Positions 1 through 12,100 of a DNA stretch of 64,000 bases are shown piece by piece. The notes under the pieces were generated by a model. It saw only the letters and a list, made by a program, of their open reading frames with translations, searched no databases and had not been told where the DNA came from. This DNA comes from Acanthosepion pharaonis (taxonomy: Eukaryota > Mollusca > Cephalopoda > Sepiida > Sepiidae): contig CAHIKZ030000389.1 in the NCBI GenBank assembly GCA_903632075.3, forward strand, positions 598,501 through 662,500, in the 5' to 3' direction. Numbering within the stretch: the first letter of the stretch is position 1; each line of letters starts with the position of its first letter. Both the position numbers and the translations under genes were made by a program.

Positions 1-1858
1 GTGTGATACGATATTAGAATTATTGAAGTTTATCCGATTATATTTGAGAATAAATCAGGTAATTCATTCAATTTGGAATAATGACAAAAAAAAAATCAAA
101 AGCTACAGTTAGGTTTTGAACACACACTTGGTCAATAAAAACTTGATAATATCATTGAAGAGGCTAACTGATTCAAAAGCTTAGGAAATCCTCAACTAAA
201 CATTAATCAAGTGAAAATGTTGATAGGACAAGCAAAAACTTAACCACTGACATTTTGTTTTTATAGACCTTTTTATCATTAATTTACTTCCAGGATTTTT
301 AAACATTTCTAATTTAAAAAAAGAAAAAAAAAGAAGCATACTTAGATTTCTAGAAAATATCAAATTCAAGTTCCATTTATAAAATAAGGTTAAAACATCA
401 GTAAAACTTGAAAAAAAAAAAAAAAAAGTGATTTTGGGATGTTTATAACAATTCTTTCAAGAACATTCAACAACATTAATAGTGTTTTTTTTTTCAAGGT
501 CAAAGAAAAATAAGATATAAAATCTAAACTAAGAGATTTTTTTCTATTTTTTTTTTTTTTTAACCAAAAAACAAAATACAGAAATAACTTTTGTGTGTGA
601 AATATGTTGCATTAAATCACCTGACCATACAGCAGGGTTTGTTGTTTTTTTTTAATTCATTTTCACATGACCTTGGAAAATTACTATCAATGGTGATCAA
701 GGTTTCAAATATGGAGTATCTAAAATATGAGGTCAGGCAAAATAAATATGACAAAAAATAATTTTTCTCTCAATTGAGCAAATATTAAAAGATTTGTTGA
801 TACAGAAAATGAAAATGGAGAACAAAAAGTAACCAGAATTTTAAAATATGAAAACTACTTTTCATGGCATCTAAAAAAATTGATTAAAAATAAAATAACA
901 ACTGAAAATTTTTGTAAAAAAAAAAAACACAAAAATGATTTTTTATTATTCTATATATATAAAAAAAAAAAAAGAAACATGGCTGATCAATGTCAGCAAA
1001 TAAACAGAATAACAATTTGTGTAAGGCTTTTTGCAATGAGACAAAAAGAGAATGTAGTCTTGATTGATATATTACTGCTGTCTAGGCATCAATAACATTT
1101 GTTGAATTTAAAAAAAAAAAAAATAAAAATCTAAATTTGACAAGACTAATGAGAGCATCAATGTGATTTTTTTTTTAGTATCAGAATGAGAAGTGGGGGG
1201 GGTTAGGAGAAAAAGAAAGTTCTTTCTTTCTCTATTAGAAAATGTTATGTTTGTTTTGTTTTTCTGAAAGAATCACAGAAGAAAGAACAAAAAAAAAATT
1301 TTTTTTTGACAACTAAAAATGTTAGATGGGTAGATGTCACCTGAATAGTAACAATGAACGCAGATTTAAATTTGAAAATATGGCATCACCTCCCAACATC
1401 CTAATTTTAGTTGATTAGTTTTTCTTCACAAGTGTTGATCAATATTTGATTTATGTTGGAAGAACAAAGGAGGTGGGGGAGAAGAAGTTTCAGTTTAAGA
1501 AAAAATAAAGAGGAACAAAAACCAACAGCAAAATAATTTCTCTTTGGAAATTGTTTCATATGGTTTTTAAGTGTTGAGGCTCTTGTTGGGTTTTGTTAGA
1601 AAAAGAATTTCTGGCGTTTCTGAATGGGGGGGGGGGCTTACTGATGATTGATGAGGACAGGAGATTTGGCTGAAAACAGCTTTGCTTCCTTTCAGAAATT
1701 GAAAAGAAATATTCCAGTGTCCCCAGATTAATCATCTCCTGACTGAGTTGCATCGAGATGATTTGGTAAGCAGACTGAGTACAAAAATACATTTATACTT
1801 GCACACAATCAAAAAATAGGAAGTGGGGTGGATAGAGATATGTAAATACATATACTAG

Positions 1859-1904
1859 CCACATACATACATACATACACACATATATATATATATATAT
1901 ATAT
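1859..1904. repeat. (ACAT)n(AT)n microsatellite
   Basis: About five ACAT units followed by about 11 AT units, in the flank downstream of the receptor. Confidence 0.93.
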
Positions 1905-2809
1905 GCAACAATACAAACTCCTCTGTGTGTGTTTTATATATATGTGTGTGTGTGTGCACTCCTCAAGTCTGATCATTGATATTGTTGATTCTTGGTGCCG
2001 ATCTGCAGGTAAGAACTAACCTTAACTATGAACAGAGTGATGAGATATGGCCATTCCACAGGTGAGCAAATCCTATTTGAAGTTTCTCTTTTGCTTGCTT
2101 ACACTTTCCAAGCTTTCTTTCTGATTGGATTATTATTCAATAAATGTCAACAGCATTTGCACAGGAAATCACTGATGTCATCCTAGAATTATTATTATTG
2201 TTGTTGTTTTCAGCTTTCCTTTTTTTCTTTAAAGGAATAATAATAATAGAAAAAAAAAACAATGTAAGAGGACCTCTTATCTCTTCCCTGACAATAATCA
2301 CTTCAATAGTTTTTTTAAAAAAATGTAAAATCAACTTTATAACTGTAAGTTCATCCATCCAAACACATTGATGTTACATACACAATTTTGTTTTTGTATG
2401 CCATTTATACCATAATTATGTCAAGTGTAATGCTTAGATATCACTGTGTGCATGTGTGGTCTTCTAGTGTTGCAGTTTTCATTAGATCTTTTCTGTACAT
2501 GTAAAAATGATTACTCATTAAACAAAAATTAAGAAATAAACAAACAATGACAAGAAGGTTAAATTTTTTTTTTCTTTTTTTCCTAGGTGGGGGAAAAAAA
2601 AAAAAAAATTATGTATTTTTGTTTTGTTCAGTTTTTGTTTTTCCAGTGATGAAGCCAGCTTGCTGGTCAAGTTTAAATCTGTATGTCTGTCTAAATTTTC
2701 ACTCGATCCAATTTCTCCTGATTCTTTCACATTTGGCCCCTTGGCCAATTTTAGGAACAGGAGAGGGAGGTCACAGACAGGGTGCACAAATTTTTGGCAG
2801 TTTTTAAAG

Positions 2810-2815
2810 TTTATT
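2810..2815 (-). promoter_or_regulatory. candidate polyadenylation signal
   Basis: AATAAA on the minus strand, 138 bases past the receptor stop codon, within a T-rich 3' flank. It is the first canonical hexamer I see downstream of the stop. AATAAA-type hexamers are common by chance in DNA this AT-rich, so the true mRNA end may be further on. Confidence 0.35.
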
Positions 2816-2952
2816 TAATTTTCATTTCTTTGATTTTGTTAAAATATCCCCCCCTCTTCCGCCAGTTTTTCCTCATTTTGTTTTGTTTCTTTCAAAACCA
2901 AAAATCCTTGTTCTGTTATGAATGATTCCTTCTTAATATATTTCTGGGATTA

Positions 2953-3113
2953 TTACATTCTGAAATCAAACACTTCTTTGTGCAGATCAGGAAAATCAAA
3001 TCGACTTTTTGTTGATTTCATGCGGATGTTGTTGAGTGACACTGAGTGCTGATGGTTGAATTCACGGAACATTGGAATTGTTCGGATAAGGCTTTCAAAC
3101 AATGTATCATAAT
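2953..3113 (-). CDS. NR exon: LBD helices 10-12, AF-2 and stop
   Basis: 161-bp coding part of the last exon, from acceptor TTGTTCTTCCAG|AT (3114-3115) to the TAA at 2953-2955. It encodes DYDTLFESLIRTIPMFREFN (helix 10, dimer face). The tail ends KSRFDFPDLHKEVFDFRM, where LHKEVF fits the AF-2 helix consensus (two hydrophobics, x, Glu, two hydrophobics). Vertebrate Rev-erb receptors lack this helix, so this receptor probably can recruit coactivators. Confidence 0.94.
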
Positions 3114-6100
3114 CTGGAAGAACAAAAAAAAAAAAAAAAAAAAAAATACAAAAACCAAAACAGTGCATGATTATTCACTTCAGTTTAATCATTATAAAAA
3201 GAAATCAAATCTTTAAATATTTTAATTTCATAAATTAAAAATTACTTCTCAAAATTATTTTACAATATTCTAAGTTGTTTTTCAGGAAGATTGTGCGAAA
3301 TTCAATGAAGAAAAATCCAATCATTTTTCAGGTTTTATTTTTATTTAATAGTAAAAAAGAAATCTTAGTTTTATTTAAACACTCCTCACTCCTATTTTCT
3401 CAGGTTTTTCTATTTTACTTAATGTAAAAATAATATTGGTGGAAAAGCATTTGCAAAATTGATTTTTTTTACATAAATTATTTACATTTTCTCAAATCTA
3501 TCAGTAAGCCATGTTTTGTATATAATCGTAATCACTTCTCTGAGGTTAACTACTTTCTTTTATATGTATTTGACAATCTTATGAATTTGTATATACACTG
3601 ATATGCTAGCAAGAGATACAAGGGCAGAAAATCCAGCAGGCATTGTTCAGTTACTTCTTTGTAATGGTTTGCATCTCTTTGTAGACTCCATATAGCCTAA
3701 CAAAAATAGGTTATTTGAGTAGGATAATGCACTGTATGTCATTGGTCCCAAGTTGTCCAGAATTAGTTTGACCTTCAGACAAATGTTGTTGCCATCACAT
3801 TCACCTGACATGAACCCAATCAAGCATTTATGAGACAGAGTAGAGTAGCCTATTTTCATGCACTTAGTGGGCAGCTATTGAGATGACATAGCTCAACATC
3901 TCTCCAGAGATTTCTGAACCACTTACAAAATCTTGATGAAGGATCAAGTTGCTACATTCTTGGGCAACCCACCCCAATGACTTTTGAGGTATATCAGTGT
4001 GGAACCAATTACATTGCTGGTGACAAATAAATAGTAGGAAAATAAGTGAATTACTTTATCCATTTAAATTGCTAAGCTTACCTTAAAATTGCACTTTTCA
4101 GATTACAGTTCCAATATGTATTTATTTATGAAATGTTTAGCCTTGAGTAGATAATGAAAACTCATCTCCCTACTTTACACCATACTATTCCCATTCCACC
4201 TGTCAGCTTTGTAAATAACAATGACAGCTTCTGTTAGTCCCCCCCCCCAAATTTCTAATATTTATTTCAGCAGTTTCTCAGAACAAGAGACTGATCAAAC
4301 TAACCAGGGATACAATTTTACATTCAGTCGAATTAAAAACAATTGGTAATATCCACCTGCCTCTCATGAGAGAGAAACTCTGAAAAGCTGCAAAACCAAA
4401 ATTTACAGATGAGCAAGTCCTCTCTATACAATCAGTTTGAAAATGCTGCTGTAGATTTCTATCAAATTACACATCCATTTAAATTATCACATTTTTAAAA
4501 CATTTTTTCACATCTTGTGAAATATTTATTGCTAATCAAGCCATACTGAAAAAATGTTCAGAGGCTGAGTTCTGAAAAAACAAAACAAAAAAAAACACAT
4601 AACTGGCCTAGCTGAAAAAGTCTGAGTGTTCAGGTACCAAAAAGTTTATTGCCAAATAACAACATAAATATAGAACCCACTTACATATGGAATGAAAAAT
4701 TTCTTAAAGACTATTGTTGTAGGTTTTAATGAAACAATTAACTTACCCTCATGAGTGTGTTTTATCTTATTATACAAGGCTTGTAAAAAGAGTCCTTGTA
4801 TTTTAGAAATAGCTTTTACTCCAGAAAGATTTTGACGATCTGCAAAGTAAATTAAATAAATTATTAAACAAGCAATAGTTAATATTAATAAAGGATAAAT
4901 ATTAGAAAAATTTGTTTTTTTTTAACACTGACATCTATGTGGGTTATTTACTGAGTTTTAATCTTTCTAGGCTTAATTGTCATTCAAATTAAACAATACA
5001 AACTTTCTGAAAGTAGATCCATGACAGATACATTAAAATAATTTAACAATGTTAAATTGGTAAAACTGAAGAATTGTAAATGCTATAAGAAAAAAAAAAA
5101 ATGTTTTGCTATCAAGATTCATTTTAAATGTTATGAATAGAGGAGGACATTAGCAAAAGCTTTTTTCACAAAACATGGTTATAGGAATTTGTTTAAAATT
5201 GAACAGTATATTTCTGGTAACAAATACTTTTAATCATTTCTTATTTTTTGGTAGTGATGAAAGCACAGTACAGTAAGATAAAGATACAATGATGGTTAAA
5301 ATATTGAATTGAGAGGTAGCAAGGTCTATAAAGTGAAAAGTTGGTAAATTCAGTTGCTTCAAAGTCATTGAAAGCTCTATTTTCATAAAATGATATACTT
5401 GGATGATCTCAATAAGCAAAGTAAAAAAACACACATGCCTTCCAACACCGTATGTATTTTACAAATGCCAGCAGCAGTGCATTTTACTGCTGATCTGTAG
5501 TCCCAATATTTAAACAATTATCGAAATGTCTGAATATTTTTTTTTTTATAAGTGCATTTGTTTTTTATCTGTTGTTATTTTGGCAAATAACAAAGTTGCT
5601 GACTTACATTGAGTAATCCACTGGAAGTAACAAGAGAAATTTCAATGTGTAGAGGTTTTGTTGCAGAATATCTCACTACTTTGCTCGTGTTGAAAAAATT
5701 CATTTTTCTATTTAGTCTTGGGAAAATATATACTAATGTAAACAATACAAACATAGAAATGTTAATGGGCTGTTGTTACCTGGACATATAATCAAGACTG
5801 ATGTAAAGAGCCCAATTTCGCCATCTGTAAGCTTCAAAGGGTTGAAGGTTTCTGCCATTGAAAAGAACTCCTCAAGGAACTTCCCCAGTGGCATGGCTCG
5901 GATTATTTCTCTGGATGAATTCAAAAAGGAAGAACAAATAATTACATGCTCACCAATTAAGTAGGATTGTAAAGAGTATACATAAAGATTTCACACAATG
6001 TTTTTTTGTTTTTTATTCATCAAAGAATTGAAGATTTACAACAGTATAAGTGGACTTGTTTGAAAGCTTATATAGAAAAAAATATCAAAAACCAAGCTGA

Positions 6101-9100
6101 TTAAATAAAGTCATTGCTGTTTTTTTTTTTTGGTTTTTTTAAATTTGAGAATTATTTGATTGATGCCAAGAAATGTCATTACTACTTTTTGAAATTGGCT
6201 AAAAACTCACAGATACTAATGCATAGAACACCATTGACTGATAACCAACTTTGATGACAGAAATTTCAACTATTTCCAGCAGTAAAACCAAAACTAATTA
6301 TTACTTAACTAAAATATTCAGTATGATCGTGATAATTCTTCATTACAAAACAAAACAAAAAAAAAAACATTTTTTTTTTCTTTCTTTTGGTTGTTAAAAA
6401 CTTAGAGATTTACTTTACCTGGGGCATTGCATTTTCATGTCCGGATCAAACATGGTGTAGTTGTCATGGTTGACCAACATGCAGAACCTTGCCAGCATGA
6501 CTTCAAACGTCCCTTGCTTGATTAATTTGATTTGGTCCTCTTGATCAATCTCTGAAAAACCTTGGGAAGGGAAAAATAACAATATAACTGCATTTTCTAT
6601 TTGTAAGATTTTAATAATAATAATAAAAGTAGTTGTTTTTTCAAGGGTGAATATACTTTTTTTTTATAAGATGAAAACTGTACAAAGGTTTATTCAGAAA
6701 AAAAATTGATCTAGCATTAATGTTTGGGTGCAAGTTTTAAAAGTTCTACCTTTTCTAGAACATTGGACACAAAATAATCATGTTGACAATGAGAATCAGA
6801 ACAATTTCAAGATGTTTTCTTTTGCTAGTTTTCAATGTGTTTCAAATTTTCCCCAGATGTATGTTTTATCTGAATTGTTCTCAGATTACTGCAGCAAAAA
6901 TCCACAATTCAATCTGAGGAAAAAGAAAAAAAATATCCAGGCACATCTGTTGAGTAGATATGCTGATTTTTTTTTCACTGGCTGTATGAGAAATTGATAA
7001 TACAATACTTTCAATTTCACACTATATAAAGCATTGCTTATGCAACTGTTTTGTTTTTATGGCTCATATACACAGTCTTTTTAATTTTAAACACTTTTCA
7101 GTGAAATAATCTTATTTGGAACTTATTCTAAATCCATTCAGATGATAGCTTTTTATGTTCTTCAATTATAATTCTTAGGGGGTCACATAGTTTCCCCACT
7201 TTATATTTCTTCCCAGAGTTACAAGTTCTGTTCAGCTTTTCCTTACAGGTTACTTTGACATTTGGGAGGAGTTTTTTTTTTGTTTTTTTTTTTTGCACTA
7301 CCCTTTTTGTTGCTTATGCTTATTGTGTATAGTTAGTATCTCACAAGTGTGTGAAATCAAAGTTCATATTATTCAATTAGTGAAGATTTTCTCCTTGAGA
7401 GGAATGCAATCATCATCCTCATGATCTAAGTTGTCAGGAAGATGACTTTGTAAGGATTGTACGTTTTGCTTCATGTTGAAAGCCACAGATTCTTTGTATA
7501 AGAAAAGATAATTTGAAATGAAAGTCTAATACTTTTTAGAAACCCACACTTTTCATGTATCACCCAGGCAGTAAATGTTGTTGTTCTTTGTTGCATGAAG
7601 GGGGTGGGGAAGTTAACGGGATCCAATATCGCAGCCAAAGGACGAAGAAGTGGCAAACATGAACCCGTAAAAAATAACAAAAAGCAGAATGTCAAAAGAA
7701 CAGTTTTTCCGATGACACTGCTTCCATTTTAACTACCTTCACTCTTCAGCCATGTTTGTTGTTTTAAATAAGCGATGATTAGAATTTTAATAAAACCTAA
7801 ACATATGATGAAAGTGAATTTATACATTTTTCTTTTTTCTTGAGAATTGACAACAAAAATAATAAACACTATTTATTTATGAGATTTTTTATTTACAATT
7901 TTATATTTACAACATTCTAAAAACTAATACAATGCAATATTTATCATTTACCAATTTATAAAAAAACAAATATGAAAACAATTCTTTTTCATAAATTTAT
8001 AAACATTTACTAAATTATTAAAATATGTGAACCAACTATAAGGAAATCCTTATTCTTTACCATTTTATAAAGTTTGAATCAATTGCCAACCATTCCAATA
8101 AACAATCTAATAAATAGTGTTTATTGCTTTTTTTTTGTCAATTCTCAAGAACAAAGAAAATGTACAAATTTACTTTCATATGTTTAGGTTTTATTACAAT
8201 TCTAATCATTGCTTTTTAAAACAATAAACATTGCCAAAAAGTGAAGGTAGTTAAAAGTTGTGTCACAGGAAAAACTGTCCTTTTGACAATTGTGGGCACA
8301 AAAAGTCCATGTTTGCTGAATAAGTTCATGTGATCCAGATTGTTGGCTTCAATAGTGAGCTTAGAAAAGTCTTCAATAAATCCAATGGAATTATTATGGG
8401 ATAACAATAACTCCATAGACAAGTCATCTTCTTGTTTATATATATTGAATTGATATAAGAAATGCAGACATGCATAATATCAACATTTCTATCAGGTTGT
8501 TTATAGGAATGCAAGTACATTTCCTTACAGAAGTGTCTGCCAGCACCTCATTCCATAAAATAAAAAAAAAATATCACTTCTTGACATACCAGTTGTGAGG
8601 AAAAGTTGTCTTTTTTTATTATTTCTATTAAATTCGCTGTATTCTTTACATATATTTCATTATCATGACTAGCTAATCTGTTTGAAAAATTCAGATATAT
8701 TTTAATTTTCAATGAGATGATATTTCAGGTCAATCAGCTACACATAGATGCAGAGTAGTAAATAAAAAAAAAATCATCCTTGTTTAATGTTTGGAGATTT
8801 TGGAACTTTCCCTCCACTTCTTCATATAGAATAGGAAAAATTCTTTAAAGAATTGATGCTTAAAAACAATATGTGATCAGAATTTGAGGACAGATAATTA
8901 AATATTTGTAATGCAGAATTCACTTTCTACATTAAAATCAATGATATCAATATTTTTCTACCCATTTTTCATACAGATTTAACCATTTATAAATATCTGA
9001 TTTAATATTTATTAGCTGGAGGCATAAAGGTGTGGTTTAGGTGGGAATCATTCTTACCTGGGAGACGTTTACAAAATTTGACAACATTTGTGATTTCAGG

Positions 9101-12100
9101 CACCATATTAGAGAGGAACTGCCCCCACATATGTTCAGAGGCACTCTCTTGAGTCTGTAAAGACTGAAAAATAAGAGGAAAATAAAATAATTTTTAAACC
9201 AATATTTTACAAGGAAGTATGGAAATAAAAAGGAAAAAATTTATTTTCGTTTTTTGAAACTTTTGTACAAAAATTCAGCTTATGAATATGTTAATATTTT
9301 TGTAGTCCCTAATGACAACGAAACATGATCCCGCAACAAATTGCTTTCAAACTACTGTGTCTGTAACCAAGCACTTTCTTTCATTTATGAATGCACTGAT
9401 AATATACATATTGATTTTTTACCTTTTAATAAATTTTTAAATCTTTAGGTGGATCCCATCTTCATTGCTTTTTTCCATATTGCTACATTATTTTGGTAGT
9501 CATTCTTTAAAATTCCACCTGATAAAAGGTTACAGAATGAAAATGAACTGGCTAAAATGTTGCAGAAAAAAAAAAATCCCCAAGAAACTGCTGAATATTA
9601 GTAACACTTCATAATGACTCCTTCTTAAACACTTTTTTTTTTTTCTTCTTCTTTGCCAGCCATTTGAAGTGAGTGAGAAAGAAAAAGTCCTTACCGCAGT
9701 GATTTTACTCTTATTCTCTTCCCATCTCTGGTAGGCCTCCAAGACTGCATCATGTGTTACCCGACATGTCATCATATGAGCCTCAACAATAGTTACAGTG
9801 ACTTGCTCAATCAGCTTTTTTCGAGGTTCTGATGGCTCCTGTCGTCCTTCCTCGATGATTTTATCAATTAAGAACTTAGGTATGCTCTGACTTCCAATTT
9901 GACAAGGGGAAAACTTGGGCTCAGCTTTGATGACTGACTGTGATTCATCAAAATGTGATGGTGTCTGGGGAGTAGGGGCTGCAGATGAGGTAGAATTAGG
10001 CGTCTCAGGCATTACAAAGGACGAGGGGCTTGTGTCCTTGTTGCTATTTGTGCCAGTAGAGATCCTTTCAGTACAGCCTTCGTGGATTCCATTTGGGAGC
10101 CCATTGGCAGTTGTGTTGAGCATATTTGCTGGGATGATATCAGCTGCACTGCTGACAACGCCACTGCTAGCAATACCATTGGCAATGATACCATTTGAAG
10201 CCATCATATTAGCCACTCCTATGCCATCCATGACTGCACTCGGTTGCACGCCATTGGCTATATTGTTCTCAACAGGTTCAGTTTTCATTCTGATGCCATT
10301 CAGTTGAATGGTATTGCTAGAGCTGGTGGCCACTGGGGGAGGGGGAACACTGGCAGTGTTGTTGCTGTTGGCGCTGCTGGCTGCGGCAGTGCTGCCATTA
10401 GTAGTGTTGTTGGGAGTACTGCTATTTGTGTTGGTTGCATTAGGGTGAGGCTGAAGATGAACAGGGGACTGGCTACTGCTACTTGCTGGACTGTTCAGGC
10501 TTGAGTACCCAGACTCCACCCCATTCGGAATGCTGTTGCTAGTGTTTGGGGTGGTGGTGGTGGTTGTGGTGGCTGTAGCAGTGGTTGCTGCAGCAGCAGC
10601 AGCAGTAGCAGCAGCAGGTGATTCCTGCTGCTTATGGGAGTTTGAGTTATGGGCATGCTCCTTGAAGCTGGCCTGTGCTGCGGCAAGAAAAGCTTGCATC
10701 AGATCGGACTTGAAAGTACCATTGCTTTGAATGAGCTTCTGTAAATCAGCCATGCTCCGACGATTTGAACCCAATGGTGATGGGTACGGTGCAATGGGAA
10801 CGTTAGTGGTGTGGGACTTGGATTCTCCACCAGCCTCTTTCAGACGCTTGGGGCGGCGACCAAGTCGGGACGCTAAACGAAAAGAGAAAAGAAATCTAAT
10901 TACACTTGAGAATGTTTACATAGTACAGGGATTAATAAGAAGTAACATAGAAAAAAAATAAATTAGTCCCTTTTTTTGTTGTTGCATCTGAAATAAGTAA
11001 TTTTCATCTGTTATCAAAAACTATTTATAAATAGTTTTTGATAACAGATGAAAATTACTGCAAGATTTTAAAAAGTAAAACTCCCTCAGCAAAAATCTAA
11101 ATTAATTCAAAGAGTTTGATATCAACATTAGGAAGTACATGACTGTAGAGTGATGGTTTGCATTAAAAGGTAAAGAAAAATACAAAATTGTAGAACCAAT
11201 GATAAAAACATTAAAAAGTCTGCACGAAAAATTGAGAAATTTATCAGTCAAGTGAAATAAAATCATTACTAAGCAATTGGTGTTTCACTATTGTTATTTG
11301 TTTACATTAGTTACACAAACAACATGACAGTAAAAGAATTGAAACCTAACAAGCAGTCTGTATGATATGACCTTGTAAAATCCTTTGGGTATCTGAGGAT
11401 TTTCTAACAATGCAATTTTTTGAACGGACCTTAATACAAAAAGGTGTCATGAAAAGTAGGTAAATTTCTATGTTTAGCCACTTTATAAAAAGATGAGTAA
11501 AAGCAAATCACATAAAACATTCTCACAACTGTTTGGCAAGTCAAAACCAATTTGACTGAACTGCCATTATAATAACAAAATTTCTAATGATGGCCACATT
11601 GTACTTGTAAGCAATCAGTACACAAGATGGAAATAGGTGGTTCCTTTTTACTCAGAAAGAAGAAGAACTGTGCAAAGCACGGTCAATTTGCTGTTGTATT
11701 TCACTAACCTAAATTCTCTTTTTACCATTGTTAGTAAGTTAACAAATTGTGCAGGTTAAAATCTTCCTGTTTGTAAAGTTTTCTTACCAATTACCTGAAG
11801 AGGAAAGTGGGTATAGAAATCAGTCAGACAGAAAAAGCCTTCAAAATGGGCAGAGAAAGATTAAAACCGGCTTTAGAGAGGAAATTCCATTAATAAATCG
11901 TTATTACGATATAAAGATATACACACATGCATAGATCAGTAAAAACATATCAATTTTGAAAAAATATTGTGTGCTCTTAGAAAATATATTTGTATCAGGG
12001 TTTAATGAAAGATGGTGATCAAACTGTTATTCCAAAGAATTATATGTCAGGTGGTTTACAATGATATTGTTCAGTGTATATGTGTGTGAAAATAGATTTG

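Larger units (their letters stand above)
1..2952. other. receptor 3' UTR and downstream flank
   Basis: AT-rich DNA without a recognisable gene. It begins beyond the receptor stop codon, so the part nearest 2952 is 3' UTR of unknown length. It contains many A and T homopolymers, a G run near 1627-1636, an (acat)n/(at)n microsatellite at 1859-1904 and a (gt)n tract near 1945-1955. Short open frames here are low-complexity and I do not support any of them. Confidence 0.6.

Noticed and set aside
1990..2070. Two perfect donor-like sites on the plus strand (CAG|GTAAGA near 2008 and CAG|GTGAGC near 2061)
   Set aside because: No open exon, acceptor or partner exon could be found on the plus strand; isolated matches occur by chance.
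9530..9694. Continuation of the hinge exon frame past 9695
   Set aside because: The donor GCG|GTAAGG at 9694 is strong, the phases with the next exon fit, and the extra residues are low-quality; splicing explains the LBD.
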